A DNA stretch of 64,000 bases from Loripinus fragilis (taxonomy: Eukaryota; Mollusca; Bivalvia; Lucinida; Lucinidae), in NCBI GenBank assembly GCA_964019695.1, contig OZ026517.1, positions 76,983,252 through 77,047,251 of the forward strand. Direction: 5' to 3'. The notes below the pieces were generated by a model. It searched no databases. It had not been told where the DNA came from and saw only the letters and a program-made list of their open reading frames with translations. Below are positions 32,684 to 44,632 of the stretch, piece after piece. Position 1 is the stretch's first letter; the number at the start of each line of letters is the position of its first letter. The position numbers and the translations under genes are program-made.

Positions 32684-35600
32684 TATTCTAACTTAAGCTC
32701 TACCAAAAAGGGTGTTTTTTCTCTTTTTTCGCTCTAACCCTAAACAAAGCCCTGCCACAAAGGTTTTTTTCATTATTCTGCCCTTATTCTCACTAAAGCC
32801 CTAACAAAAAGGTGTGTTTTTTTCTATTTTGCCCTTATTCTAACCAAAGCTTTACAAAAAAGTGTGTTTTTCTCTATTTTTGACCTTATTTTAGCCATAG
32901 CCCTGCCAAAAAAGGTGTTTTCTCTATTTTTGCCCTTATTCTAACTAAAGCCCTCACAAAAAGGGTTTTTTTTTTCTATTTTGCTTTAACCCTAACCAAA
33001 GCCCTGTCACAAAGGTGTTTTTCTCTATTTTTGCCCTTATTCTAACCAAAGCCCTGCCAAAAGGGATGTTTGTCTCTATTTTTGCTCTTACCCTAAACCA
33101 AAGCCCTAACAAAAAGGGTGGTTTTTTTTCGATTTTGCTCTCATTCTAACCAAAGCCCTACCAATAAGTTTTTTTTTCTCTCTATTTTTACCCTTATTCT
33201 AACCAAAGGCCTACCAAAAAGTTTTTTTCTCTATTTTTGACCTTATTCCAACCAAAGCCTTGCTACAAAGGGTGGTTTTTTTTCTATTTTTGCCCTTATT
33301 CTGACTAAAGCCCTTCAAAAACGGTGTTTTTCACTATTTTTGTCCATATTCTAACCAAAGCCCTACCAAAAAGGGCGTTTTTATCTATTTTGCCCTGATT
33401 CTAACTAAAGCTCTGACCCTAACCAAAGTTCTGCCAATAAGGGTTTTTTCCTCTCTAGTATTGTCCTTATTCTAACCAAAGCCCTGCCAAAAATGGTGTT
33501 TTTTTCTATTTTGCCCCTAGTCTTACCAAACCCTGCCAAAAATGGTGTTTTTTCTTTCTATTTTGCCCTTAGTCTAACCAAAGCCTTACAAAAAAGGGTG
33601 TTTCTCTATTTTTGCCCTTACTCTGACAAAAGCCCTACCAAAAACGATGTTTTCCTCAAATTTTTGACCTTACCCTAACCAAAGCTTTGTCATAAAGGGT
33701 AGTTTTCTCTATTTTTGCCCTTATTCTAATCTAGGCTCTACCAAAAAGGGTCTTTTTCTCTATTTTTGCCCTTATTCTAGCCAATGCCCTGCCACAAAGG
33801 GTGTTGATTTCTATTTTTGCCCTAATTCTCACCAAAGCCTTGCCACAAATGGTATTTTTGCCCTTATTCTAACTAAAGCACTCACAATTTTTTTTTCTAT
33901 TTTGCCCTTCTTTTAACCAAAGCCTCACCAAAAAAGGTGTTTTCTCTATTTTTGACCTTATACTAACCAAAGTCCTGCCAAAATGGTGTTTTTCTCCTTT
34001 TTTTGCCCGTTTAATAATCATAGTTTTGCCACAAAGGGTGTTTTTCTCTATTTTTGCCCTTATTCTAACTAAAGCCCTCACAGTTTTTTTCTATTTGCCC
34101 ATTTTCTAACCAAAGCCTTACCAAAAAGGGTGTTTTCTCTAGTTATACCCTTATTCCAACCAAAGCCCTACGAAAAAGGGTATTTTTTCTCTATTTATTG
34201 CTCTAACCCTAACCAAAGCCCTGCCACAAAGGGTGTTTTTCTCTATTTTTGCGCTTATTCTAGCCAAAGCCTCACCAAAATGGATGTTTTTGTCTATTTT
34301 TGCTCTTACCCTAAACCAAAGCCCTAACACAAAGGGTGTTTTCTCTATTTGTGCCATTATTCTAAACAAAACCCAATCAAAAAAGGGTTTTTTTCTCTCT
34401 ATTTTTGCTCTTATTCTAAGCAAAGATCTACAAAAAGGGTGTTTAACTCTATTTTGGCATTTATTCTAGCCGAAGCCTTGTCACAAAGGTTTTTTTTTTA
34501 TTTTTGCCCTTATTCTAACCAAAGCCTTGTTACAAAGGGTATTTTTCTCTATTCTGCCCTCATTCTAACTTAAGCCCTAACAAAAAGGGTGTGTTTTTTT
34601 CTATTTTGCCCTTATTCTACCCAAATCCTAACCAAAAAGGGTGTTTGTCTCTATTTTTGCCCTTATTCTAACCAAAGCCTTATCAAAAAGGGTATTTTTT
34701 CTCTATTTTGCCCCTGTTCTAAACAAAGCCCTGTCAATAAGAGTGTTTTACTCTATTTTGCCCTTATTGTAACCAAAGCCTTACCAAAAAAGATGATTTT
34801 TTCTCTATTTTTGCTCTAACCCTAACAAAAGCCCTACCACAAAGTGTTTTTCTTTGCCATTATTTCAACAAAATCCCTACAAAAAAGAGTGTTTTTCTTT
34901 AGTTCTGCCATTATTCTAATCAAAACCCTATGCAAAAAGGGTGTTTTACTCTATTTTTGCCCTTATTTTAGTCGAAGCCTTGCCATAAAAGGGTGATGTT
35001 TTCTATTTTTGCCCTTATTCTAAACATAGCCCTGCCACAAAGGGTGTTTGTCTCTATTTTGTCATTGCTCTAACCAAAGCCTTAAAACAAAGGGTGTTTT
35101 CTCTATTTTTGCCCTTATTCTAACTAAAGCCCTAACAAAAAGGTTTTTTTTCTATTTTGCCCTAATTCTAACCAAAGCCTTACCAAAAAGGGTGTTTTTC
35201 TCTATTTTTGACCTTATTCTAACCAAAGCCCTTCCAAAAATGGTGTTTTTCTCTATTTTTGCCCGTATTCTAACCAAAGCTCTGCCACAAAGGGTGTTTT
35301 CTCTAGTTTTGCCCTGATTCTAACTAAAGCCCTCACAAAAAGGTTTTCATTTCTATTTTGCCCTTTTTCTAACCAAAGCTGTATCAGAAAAGGATGTTTT
35401 TCTCTAGGTATACTCTTATTCTAACCAAAGCCCTACAAAAAAGGATGTTTGTCTCTATTTTTATTCCAACCCTAACCAAAGCCCTGCCACAAAAGGTGTT
35501 TTTTCTCTATTTTTGCTCTTTTTTTAAAAAAGCCCTACCAAAAAGGGTGTTTTTCTCTATTTTTGCCCTTATTCTAACCAAGCCTTATCAAAAAAGGATG

Positions 35601-37484
35601 TTTTTCTCTTTTTTTTTGCTCTAACCCTAAACATAATCCCTAACACAAAGGGTGGTTTTCTCTATTTTTGGCATTATTCTAACCAAAAAAGGTTGTTTAT
35701 CTCTATTTCTGCCCTTAGTCTAATCAAAGATATACAGAAGGGTGTTTAACTCTATTTTGGCCCTATTCCAGCCAAAGCCTTGTTACTAAGGGTGTTTTTT
35801 CTATGTTTGCCCTTATTCGAACCAAAGCCTTGACACAAATGGTGTTTTTCTCTATATTTGCCCGTATTCTAACCAAAGCCTTGCCACAATGGGTAGTTTT
35901 CTCTATTTTTGTCCTCATTCTAACTAAAGCACTCACAAAAAGGATGTTTTTTTTTTCTATTTTGCCATTATTCTAACCCAAAACCTTACCAAATAGGGCG
36001 TTTTTCTCTATTTTTGCCCTTATTTTAACCAAAGCCCTACCAAAAAGGCGTTTTTCTCTATTTTTGCCCTTATTCTAACCATAGCCTTGGCACAAAGCTT
36101 TTTTATTTTGCCCTTATTCAAACGAAAGCACTACCAAAAACGGTGTTTTCCTCTATTTTTGCCCTTATTCTAACCATAGCCATACCAAGAAGGGCGTTTT
36201 TCTCTATCTTGCCTTTATTCTAACTAAAGCTCTACCGAAATGGCTTGTTTTTTTTCTATTTTGCCGTTACTATAACCAAAGCCTTACCGAAAAAGGATGT
36301 TTTTCTCTATTTTATGCTCTAACCCTAACTTAAGCTTTGCCACAGAGGGTGGTTGTCTGTATTTTTGCCCTTATTCTAACCAAAACCCTATCAAAAAGGG
36401 TGTTTTCTCTATTTTTGTCCTTATTCTAACCAAAGCCTTACCCAAAAGGGTGTTTTTCTCAATTTTTGCTCTTCTCTAACCAAACCCTTACCACAAAGGG
36501 TGTGTTTCCCTATTTCTGCCCTTATTTTAATTAAAGCCCTACACATAAAGGGTGCTTTACTCTATTTTTGCCCGTATTCTAACGAAAGCTCTGCCACAAT
36601 GGGTGTATTCTCTATTTTTGCCCTAATTCTAACTAAAGCCCTCAAAAAAAGGTTTTTTATTCTATTTTGCCCCTTTTCTAACTAAAGCGTTTTTTAAAAA
36701 AAATGGTTGTTTTTCTCTAGTTATACCCTTATTCTAACCAAAGCCCTACCAAAAACGGTTGTTTTTCTCTATTCGTATTTTAACCAAAGCCAAGCCACAA
36801 AGGGATTTAATCTCTATTTATGCCCTCATTCTAACCAAAGCCCTACCAAAAACATTTTTTTTAATTTTTGCCCTTATTCTAACCATAGCCATACCAAAAA
36901 GAACGTTTTTCTCTATTTTGCCCTTATTCTAACTAAAGCTCTACCAAAAGGGTGTTTTTCTCTATTTTTGCTCTAACCCTAGAAATAGGTGTTTTTTTCT
37001 ATTTTACCCTTAGTCTAACCAAAGCCTTACCAAAAAGGGTGTTTTTCTCTTTTTTGTCGTTACTATAACCAAAACCTTACCGAAAAAGGATGTTTTTCTC
37101 TATTTAATGCTCTAACCCTAACAAAAGCTTTGTCATAAAGGGTGGTTGTCTCTAATTTTGTCCTTATTCTAGCCAAAACCCTATCAAAAAGGGTGTTTTT
37201 CTCTATTTGTGTCCTTATTCTAACCAAAGCCTTACCAAAAAGGATGTTTTTCTCAATTTTTGCTCTAACCCTAACAAAAGCCTTACCACAAAGGGTGTCT
37301 TTCTCTATTTCTGCCCTTATTTTAATTAAAGCCCTACATATAAAGGGTGTTTTACTCTATTTTTGCCCGTATTCTAACAAAAGCACTGCCACAATGGTCG
37401 TATTCTCTATTTTTTGCCCTATTTCTAACTAAACCTTCACAAAAAGGTTTTTTTTTCTCTATTTTTTCCATTTTCTAACCAAAA
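32684..37484 (+). repeat. 51-bp satellite, long block
   Basis: About 94 monomers in one orientation, with monomer variants ordered in a higher pattern: an approximately 800-bp group recurs at 36260 and 37060. All open frames here come from the 17-codon period. Confidence 0.95.
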
Positions 37485-37534
37485 AAAGTAAGTGAGTATG
37501 ATCAGGAAATACCACAATCACAAACTGCAGACCA
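37485..37534 (-). mobile_element. Naiad 3'-terminal fragment
   Basis: GTAAGTGAGTATGATCAGG to CACAAACTGCAG, the last ~45 bases of Naiad, joined at the left to satellite CTAACCAAA and at the right to the ~245-bp exon-like unit. The same triple junction recurs at 37873-37922, so the join was duplicated. Confidence 0.75.
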
Positions 37535-37795
37535 CTGTTCTTGAAAGGGTATCCTTTGGAAGCAAAGACTGCACCAAAGAACTGAAACTAGAGTGTGCAT
37601 ATATCCTGGGCCAGACAAGCTAGTTTCTGCCATTTAGGCTTCATCAGTGACCCTCTAATAGTTTCAAAGTTCCACAATAAAACCTATGATCCCAAAGGAC
37701 AAGAAAATAAAATCTACACTATAGTGAAGGGCAGGGAGACGTTCTACCGCCGCCACACAGTCCCAGTCACCAGCTGTAATGAAGTCAAATATGTT
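37535..37795 (+). repeat. ~245-bp exon-like repeat unit (possible NTR/TIMP-like fragment)
   Basis: 37595-37795 is open in one frame, reading SFCHLGFISDPLIVSKFHNK, TYDPKGQENKIYTIVKGRET and FYRRHTVPVTSCNEVKYVL. 37542-37620 in another frame reads VSFGSKDCTKELKLECAY. The FC-x-LGFISDPLIV, YDP-x-G-ENKIYTI and SC spacing recalls the netrin-like/TIMP fold, in which FC and a later Cys are conserved; this is pattern memory and not a search result. A CCATTTAG before GCTTCATCAG could be a splice acceptor. Related copies occur at 37923, 42636, 46515 and 48307. Confidence 0.45.
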
Positions 37796-37922
37796 CTTAT
37801 TTTTCGCCCTATTTCTAACTAAAGCCTTCACAAAAAGGTTTTTTTTTCTCTATTTTTTCCATTTTCTAACAAAAAAAGTAAGTGAGTATGATCAGGAAAT
37901 ACCACAATCACAAACTGCAGAC

Positions 37923-38050
37923 AACTGTTCTTGAAAGGATATCCTTTGGAAACAAAGACTGCACCAAAGAACTGAAACTAGAGTGCATATATTTCCTGGG
38001 CCAGACTAGCTAGTTTCGGCCATTTAGGCTTCATCAGTGACCCTCTAATA
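37923..38050 (+). repeat. partial copy of the ~245-bp exon-like unit
   Basis: Repeats CTGTTCTTGAAAGGATATCC through CATCAGTGACCCTCTAATAG and then joins satellite at GCCCTGCAAC. It is preceded by the same Naiad fragment as the copy at 37535. Confidence 0.75.
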
Positions 38051-41000
38051 GCCCTGCAACAAAGGATGTTTTTCTCTATTTTGCCCTTATTTAAACCAAA
38101 GCCCTATCAAAAAGGGTGTTTCTCTATTTTTGCCCTCATTCTAACCAAAGCCTTACTAAAAAGGATGTTTTTGTCTATTCTTGCTCTAACCTTAAACCAA
38201 AGCCCTAACACAAAGGGTGTGTTTTCTCTATTTTTGCCTTTATTTTACCCAAAATCCAACCAAAAACAGGTGTTTTCTCTATCTTTGCTCTTATTCTAAT
38301 TAACGATCTGCAAAAAAGGGTGTTTTACTCTATTTTAGCTCTTATTCTAGCCAAAGCCTTGTCACAAAGGGTGTTTTATTCTATTTTTGCCCTTATTCAA
38401 ACCAAAGCCTTGCCACAAATGGTATTTTCTCTATTTTGCCCGTATTCTAACCAAAGCCTTGTCACAAAGGGAATTTTTCTCTATTTTTGCCCTCAGTCTA
38501 ACTGAAGCCCTCACAAAAAGGGTGTTTTTTTCTGTTTTGCCCTCATTCAAATTAAATTCTTACCAAAAAGCGTGTTTTTTCTCTATTTTTGCCCTTATTC
38601 TAACCAAAAACCTACCATATATGGTGGTTTTTTCTCTATTTTTGCCCAAAGCAAAAAGGTGTTTATCTCAATTTTTGCCCTTAACCTAACCAAAGCCTTG
38701 CCACAAAGATTTTTTTTCTATTTTTGTCCTTATTCTAGCCAAACTCTACCAAAATGGTATTAATCTCTATTTTTGTCCTTATTCTATCAAAAGCCTTACC
38801 AAAAAGGGCGTTTATCTCTATTTTCCCCTTTTTCTAACTTAAACTCTATGAATAAGGGTGTTTTTCTCTATTTTGATCTATCTCTAACCAAAGCCTTGCC
38901 AACAAGGGTATTTTTCTCTATTTTTGCCCTTATCCTAACCAAAGCCCTACCAAAAATGGTGTTTTTTTTCTATTTTGCCCTTAGTCTAACCACAGCCTTA
39001 CCAAAAAGGTATTTTTTTCTATTTTGCCCTTATTCTAACCAATTCTTACCAAAAATGGTGTTTTCTCTATTTTTGCCCTTATTCTAACCAAAACCCTACC
39101 AAAAAGGAGTTTTGTATCTAGTTTGCCCTTATTCTAACCAAAGCCCTACCAAAAAGGTGCTTTTCTCTATTGTTGCCCTTATTCTAACCAAAGCCTTGCC
39201 AAAAGGGTGTTTTTTTTCTATTTATGCCCTATTCTTACCAAACCCTACCACAAACGGTGTTTTTCTCTATCTCTATTTTTGCCCTTGTTTTAACAAAAGA
39301 CTTACCAAAAAAAGGCCTTTCTCTCTATTTTGCCCTAATTCTAACTAAAGCCCTACCAAAAATGGGTGGTGTTTCTCTATTTTTCTCTAACCCTAACCAA
39401 GCACTGCCAATAAGGGTATTTTTTCCTATTTTTGCCCTTAGTCTAGCCAAAGCCTTACCAAAAAACTTGTTTTTCTCTATTTTTGTCCTTACTCTAACCA
39501 AAGCCCTACCAAAAAGGATGTTTTTCTCTATTTTTGCTCTAACCCTAACCAAAGCTTTGCCACAAAGGGTGTTTTTTTCTATTTTTGCCCTTATTCTAAC
39601 CAAAGCCCTACCAAAAAGGGTGTTTTCTCTATGTTTGCCCTTATTCTAACGAGAGCCCTTCCAAAAGGGTTGTTTTTTTCTCTATTTGTGCCCTTATTCT
39701 AACCAAAGCCTTACTAAAAAGGATGTTTTTCTCTATTCATGCTCTAACCTTAAACCATAGCCCTAACACAAAGGGTGTATTTTTCTCTATTTTGCCCGTA
39801 TTCTAACCAAAGCCTTGCAACAAATGGAATTTTTCTCTATTTTTGCCCTCATCCTAACTAAAGCCCTCATAAAAAAGGTGTGTTTTTTCTATTTTGCCCT
39901 CATTCGAATCAAGTTTTTACCAAAAAGGGTGTTTTTTCTCTATTTTTGCCCTTATTCTAATCAAAACCCTACCATAAATGGTGGTTTATTTCTCTATTTT
40001 TGCCCAAAGCCCTAGCAAAAAGGTGTTTGTCTCTATTTTCGCCCTTAACCTAACCAAAGCCTTGCCACAAATGGTGTTTTTTTTTTCTATTTTTGCCCTT
40101 TTTCTAGCCAAACACTACCAAAAATGGCATTTTTCTCCATTTTGCCCTCATTCTAACCAAAGCCTTACCAAAAAGGGCTTATTTCTCTATTTTGCCCTTT
40201 TTCTAACTAAAGCTCTTCCAAAAAGGGTGTTTTTTCTCTATTTTGATCTAACCCTAACCAAAGCCCTACCAAAAATGGTGTTTTTTTCTATTTTGCCCTT
40301 ATTCTAACCGAAGCCTTACCAAAAAGGATGTTTTTTTTTCTATTTTGTCCTTAGTCTAACCAAATTCTTACCAAAAATGGTGTTTTTTCTCTTTTTTGCC
40401 CTTATTCTAACCAAAACCCTACCAAAAAGGAGTTTTGTATCTAGTTTGCCCTTATTCTAACCAAAGCCCTACCATAAAGGTGCTTTTCTCTATTTTTGCC
40501 CTTATTCTAACCAAAGCCTTGCCAAAAAGGGTGTTTTTTCTATTTTTGCCCTATTCTTACCAAACCCTACCGCAACCGGTGTGTGCTTGACTGCAGATCC
40601 AGGGGTCGCGAGTTCGATCCCCGCCCGGTCCCATACTTTCGTGGAGATTGATCATGAAATTATATCTACGGTTATTCTCCTCCCTTCTGCGGAATCATTC
40701 AAGAAGGGTTGCTGTCAGTTACAAGCGAAAGTATGTGCACGAAGTACTGGTTAACTGCTTGTTCAAGCTTGCCCAGGAAAAAGTGCAGTTAGGTGAACTG
40801 ACCGTCCCGCCATGACCATAGCTGTTGACTTGGGACGTAAAGCAACAAAACAAACAAACACAAACGGTGTTTTTTCTCTATCTCTATTTTTGCCCTTGTT
40901 TTAATATAAGACTTACCAAAAAAGGGCGTTTTTTCTCTATTTTGCCCTAATTCTTACTAAAGCTCTACCAAAAAGGGTGGTGTTTCTCTGTTTTTCTCTA

Positions 41001-42635
41001 ACCCTAACCAAAGCACTGCCAATAAGGGTGTTTTTTTCTGTTTTTGCCCTTATTCTAGCCAAAGCCCTACCAAAAAGGGTGTTTTTCTCTATGTTTGCCC
41101 TTATTCTAACGAGAGCCCTACCAAAAGGGTTGTTTTTTTTCTCTATTTGTGCCCTTATTCTAACCAAAGCCTTACTAAAAAGGATGTTTTTCTCTATTCT
41201 TGCTCTAACCCGAAACCAAAGCCCTAACACAAAGGGTGTTTTTTCTCTATTTTGCCCGTATTCTAACCAAAGCCTTGCCACAAATGGAATTTTTCTCTAT
41301 TTTTGCCCTCATCCTAACTAAAGCCCTCATAAAAAAGGTGTTTTTTTCTATTTTGCCCTCATTCGAATCAAATTCTTACCAATAAGGGTGTTTTTCTCTA
41401 TTTTTGCCCTTATTCTAACCAAAACCCTACCATAAATGGTGGTTTATTTCTCTATGTTTGCCCAAAGCCCTACCAAAAAGGTGTTTGTCTCTATTTTCGC
41501 CCTTAACCTAACCAAAGCCTTGCCACAAAGGGTGTTTTTTTCTATTTTTGCCTTTTTTCTAACCAAACACTACCAAAAATGGCATTTTCTCTATTTTTGC
41601 ACTTATTCTAACCAAAGCCTTACCAAAAAGGGCGTATTTCTCTATTCTGCCCTTTTTTCTAACTAAAGCTCTACCAAAAAGGGTGTTTTTTTTCTATTTT
41701 GATCTAACCCTAACCAAAGCCTTGCCAACATGGGTGTTTTTCTCTATTTTTGCCCTTATTCTAACCAAAGCCCTACCAAAAATGGTGTTTTTTTTCTAGT
41801 TTGCCCTTATTCTAACCAAAGCCTTACCAAAAAGGTGTTGTTGTTTTTTTTTCTATTTTGTCCTTATTCTAACCAAATTCTTACCAAAAATGATGTTTTT
41901 CTCTTTTTTGTCCTTATTCTAACCAAAACCCTACCAAAAAGGAGTTTTGTATCTAGTTTGCCCTTATTCTAACTAAAGCCCTACCAAAAAGGTGCTTTTC
42001 TCTATTTTTGCCCTTATTCTAACCAAAGCCTTGCCAAAAGAGTGTTTTTTTCTATTTTTGCCCTATTCTTTCCAAACCCTACCACAAACGGTGTTTTTCT
42101 CTATCTCTATTTTTGCCCTTGTTTTAATATAAGACTTACCAAAAAAAGAGCGTTTTTCTCTATTTTGCCCTAATTCTTACTTAGGCTCTACCAAAAAGGG
42201 TGGTGTTTCTCTATTTTTCTCTAACCCTAACCAAAGCACTGCCAATAAGGGTGTTTTTTTTTCTATTTTTGGCCTTAGTCTAACCAAAGCCATACCAAAA
42301 AGTTTGTTGTTCTCTATTTTTGCCCTTACTCTAACCAAAGCCCTACCAAAAACGATGTTTTTCTCTATTTTTGCTCTTACCCTAACCAAAGCTTTGCCAC
42401 AAAGTGTGATTTTCTCTATTTTTGCCCTTATTCTAACCAAAGCCCTACCAAACGGGTGTTTTTATCTATGTTTGCCCTTATTCTAAACAGAGCCTTACCA
42501 AAAAGGATGTTTTTCTCTATTTTTACTCTAACCCTAACCACAAAGGGTGTTTTTCTCTATTTTTTGCCATTATTATAACAAAACCCCTACCAAAAAAGGG
42601 TGTTTTCTCTATTTCTGCCCTTATTTTAATCAAAT
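38050..42635 (+). repeat. 51-bp satellite with ~1.3-kb higher-order repeat
   Basis: The marker AAAAAGGAGTTTTGTATCTA recurs near 39101, 40424 and 41936. The marker GGTGGTTTATTTCTCTAT + (T/G)TTTGCCCAAAG recurs near 39980 and 41437. Groups of about 25 monomers have therefore been copied as blocks. A SINE interrupts at 40577-40860. Confidence 0.9.
40577..40860 (+). mobile_element. tRNA-Cys-derived SINE inserted in the satellite
   Basis: The head CTTGACTGCAGATCCAGGGG (40586-40605) matches the anticodon arm of tRNA-Cys(GCA), and GAGTTCGATCC (40610-40620) is a polymerase III B box. The A-box half is missing. The tail is GTTGACTTGGGACGTAAAGC + AACAAAACAAACAAAC. Flanks CAACCGGTG and CAAACGGTG are the probable target duplication; the uninterrupted satellite reads CACAAACGGTG at 39251 and 42082. 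Confidence 0.8.
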
Positions 42636-42805
42636 ATGTTCTTAAAAGGGTATCCATTGGAAGCAAAGGCTGCACCAAAGAACTGAAACTAGAGTGTGCA
42701 TATTTCCTGGGCCAGACTAGCTAGTTTCTGCCATTTAGGCTTCATCAGTGACCCTCTAATAGTTTCAAAGTTCCACAATTAAACCCATGATCCCAAAGGA
42801 CAAGC
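42636..42805 (+). repeat. partial copy of the ~245-bp exon-like unit
   Basis: From AAATATGTTCTTAAAAGGGT to ATGATCCCAAAGGACAAG, flanked by satellite on both sides. Confidence 0.8.
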
Positions 42806-42916
42806 CCTACACAAAAAGGGTGTTCTATTTTTGCAATTATTCTAGCCAAAGTCTTGCCACAAACGGTGTTGTCTTCAAATGGTGTGTGACTCTATTTTTG
42901 CCATTATTCCAGCCGA

Positions 42917-43967
42917 AGTCCTAGTCAGAGCTTAAGAAAAACTTCAAGTTGACTTACGGTGGGTCCAGCTACAGATAAGCGTCAGGCACCAATCCACCGA
43001 TTAAAGCTGTCATAAAGTCCGAGGCCCGACCCACCGTCGTGCAATTAAAGAGGAAACCATAGCTATAAACCGTGATTGGGTGCAAAACCAGGTATGCAGA
43101 CTGTCGCATGATATCCAAGTTGTATCCAACCCTTATATAACGTTTTGCAAACTTTTTGAATTGATCATTAAAATTAGATTTTCCAACAATAGAAAAAGTC
43201 GTTTGAATTTATAAACTAAATCACCATAATATATAGGTTCTGATATGCCTTGTTGCAGAAGAGTTTTTAACCCAATGTTGTATTTAACAATTAACTCTGA
43301 GTGTCTGTGGTAGAATTTAGAAAATGCTTTTCGAATTTTATTATATCTATAACCTTGTTTTAATAACTGCAGTCAAAAATAGGTTTCTGTTGTGGAAGTC
43401 ATCAACATTAGAACACACTCTAGCAAAACGAATACGCTGCGAAATATACACACCATAGGAAGGGGAGCGAGGAACATCTCCATCAAGAAATGGGAAATTT
43501 ACTATTTCAAAATAAAAATCATCCCGTTGATCATTAATTATAGAAGAAACTATGTCATTTGTTATTGACAAAGTCAAGTCCAAAAATGGAGCTTCAAATC
43601 AGAAGAGTTAGCCTTGTTTAACTGAAGATCAGTAGGATATATCAGACCTACCATTTGTTCAAAATAAGGATTATCAATATTAAGTAAGTCATCTAAATAT
43701 CTCGAGGTGGAGTTAAAAGCTTCAATAATATCAGTTTGATTACTGTCTGACAAAGACAACATAAATTAAAGTCTCTTTCATAACAAAACAAAAGCAAATC
43801 TGCATTAAGAGGAGCACAATTTGTACCTATTGGAATACCTACAATTTGTCTAAATAATTTCGAGCCAAATCTTATAAAAATATTGTCCAAAAGATAAAGG
43901 AAGGCATCACATATTTTCTGACATGACCACAATTTATATCTTTAAGGTTGTTCAGAAGTAAAAAAAA
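42917..43967 (-). pseudogene. Naiad RT and partial 3' region, minus copy
   Basis: Minus-strand RT pieces: FIRFGSKLFRQIVGIPIGTN (near 43880-43800), SRYLDDLLNIDNPYFEQMV with the YLDD box near 43700, and LDGDVPRSPSYGVYISQRIR near 43480. At least two frameshifts and an indel at the ERDF-NLCCLC point break the frame. Both ends are truncated: the 3' untranslated region stops near 42917 and the 5' end near the EQPKRY region. Dead copy. Confidence 0.85.
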
Positions 43968-44094
43968 ACATTACCAAAAATGGTGTTTTTCTCTCTTTTT
44001 TGCCCTTATTCTAACCAAAGCCCTACCAAAAGGGTGTTTTTCTCTATTTTTGCTATAACCAAAACCGAAGCCCCGCCACAAACGGTTTTTATTC

Positions 44095-44632
44095 TTATAT
44101 GTAGCTGGACCCACCGTGGCTCAACTTGAGGTTTTCTTTAGCTCTGACTATCTGTGAGTCATAAGCCATTTTCTTTGTTTCATCATGGTGTGTTAATTTG
44201 ATCAAAGTGTTTCTCCATGATGATACATTGTATTAGTTAGATGACCTCCATGTGAGCTGAACATTTCTTGTACTTCAACAACAGCAGAATCTAGGGCGAA
44301 GATTAGGTACCAGTAAAATGCATTTAAGCCCCCCCCCCCCCCCCGTGGCTTAGGCTTATGTCTGTTCTAAGGCGGTGGTTCTGTTGTTGTTGACTTTTTG
44401 TTTATTGTAACTCCCGTTGTGGGAGTCTGTAATTGTTCTATGTTTTGTTGTACGTTGCTTTGTGTCCGTTCTAGTATTGCAATCATCTTGATGGGAAAAA
44501 GAGAGCTGGTTGCTTTGCTTTATTTGTCTTCCTGGTGTCTCGTGATGGTTGAGCGGCTCTTCCTCGCGGTGCCACAGGGTTGTCTGCGGTTTGTGATTGT
44601 GGTATTTCCTGATCATACTCAATATTTTCTAT
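44095..44632 (+). mobile_element. Naiad 3' untranslated end, plus copy
   Basis: Only the last ~540 bases, from GTAGCTGGACCCACCGTGGC to CCTGATCATACTCAATATTT. It faces the minus copy ending at 43967, with a few satellite monomers between. The open frame at 44398-44958 crosses from this non-coding tail into satellite and is meaningless. Homologue of 32100-32610. Confidence 0.85.

Noticed and set aside
39224..39649. 141-codon plus-strand frame rich in Phe, Leu and Lys
   Set aside because: It is a translation of the 51-bp satellite (17-residue period), as are all similar frames between 29.3 and 63.5 kb.
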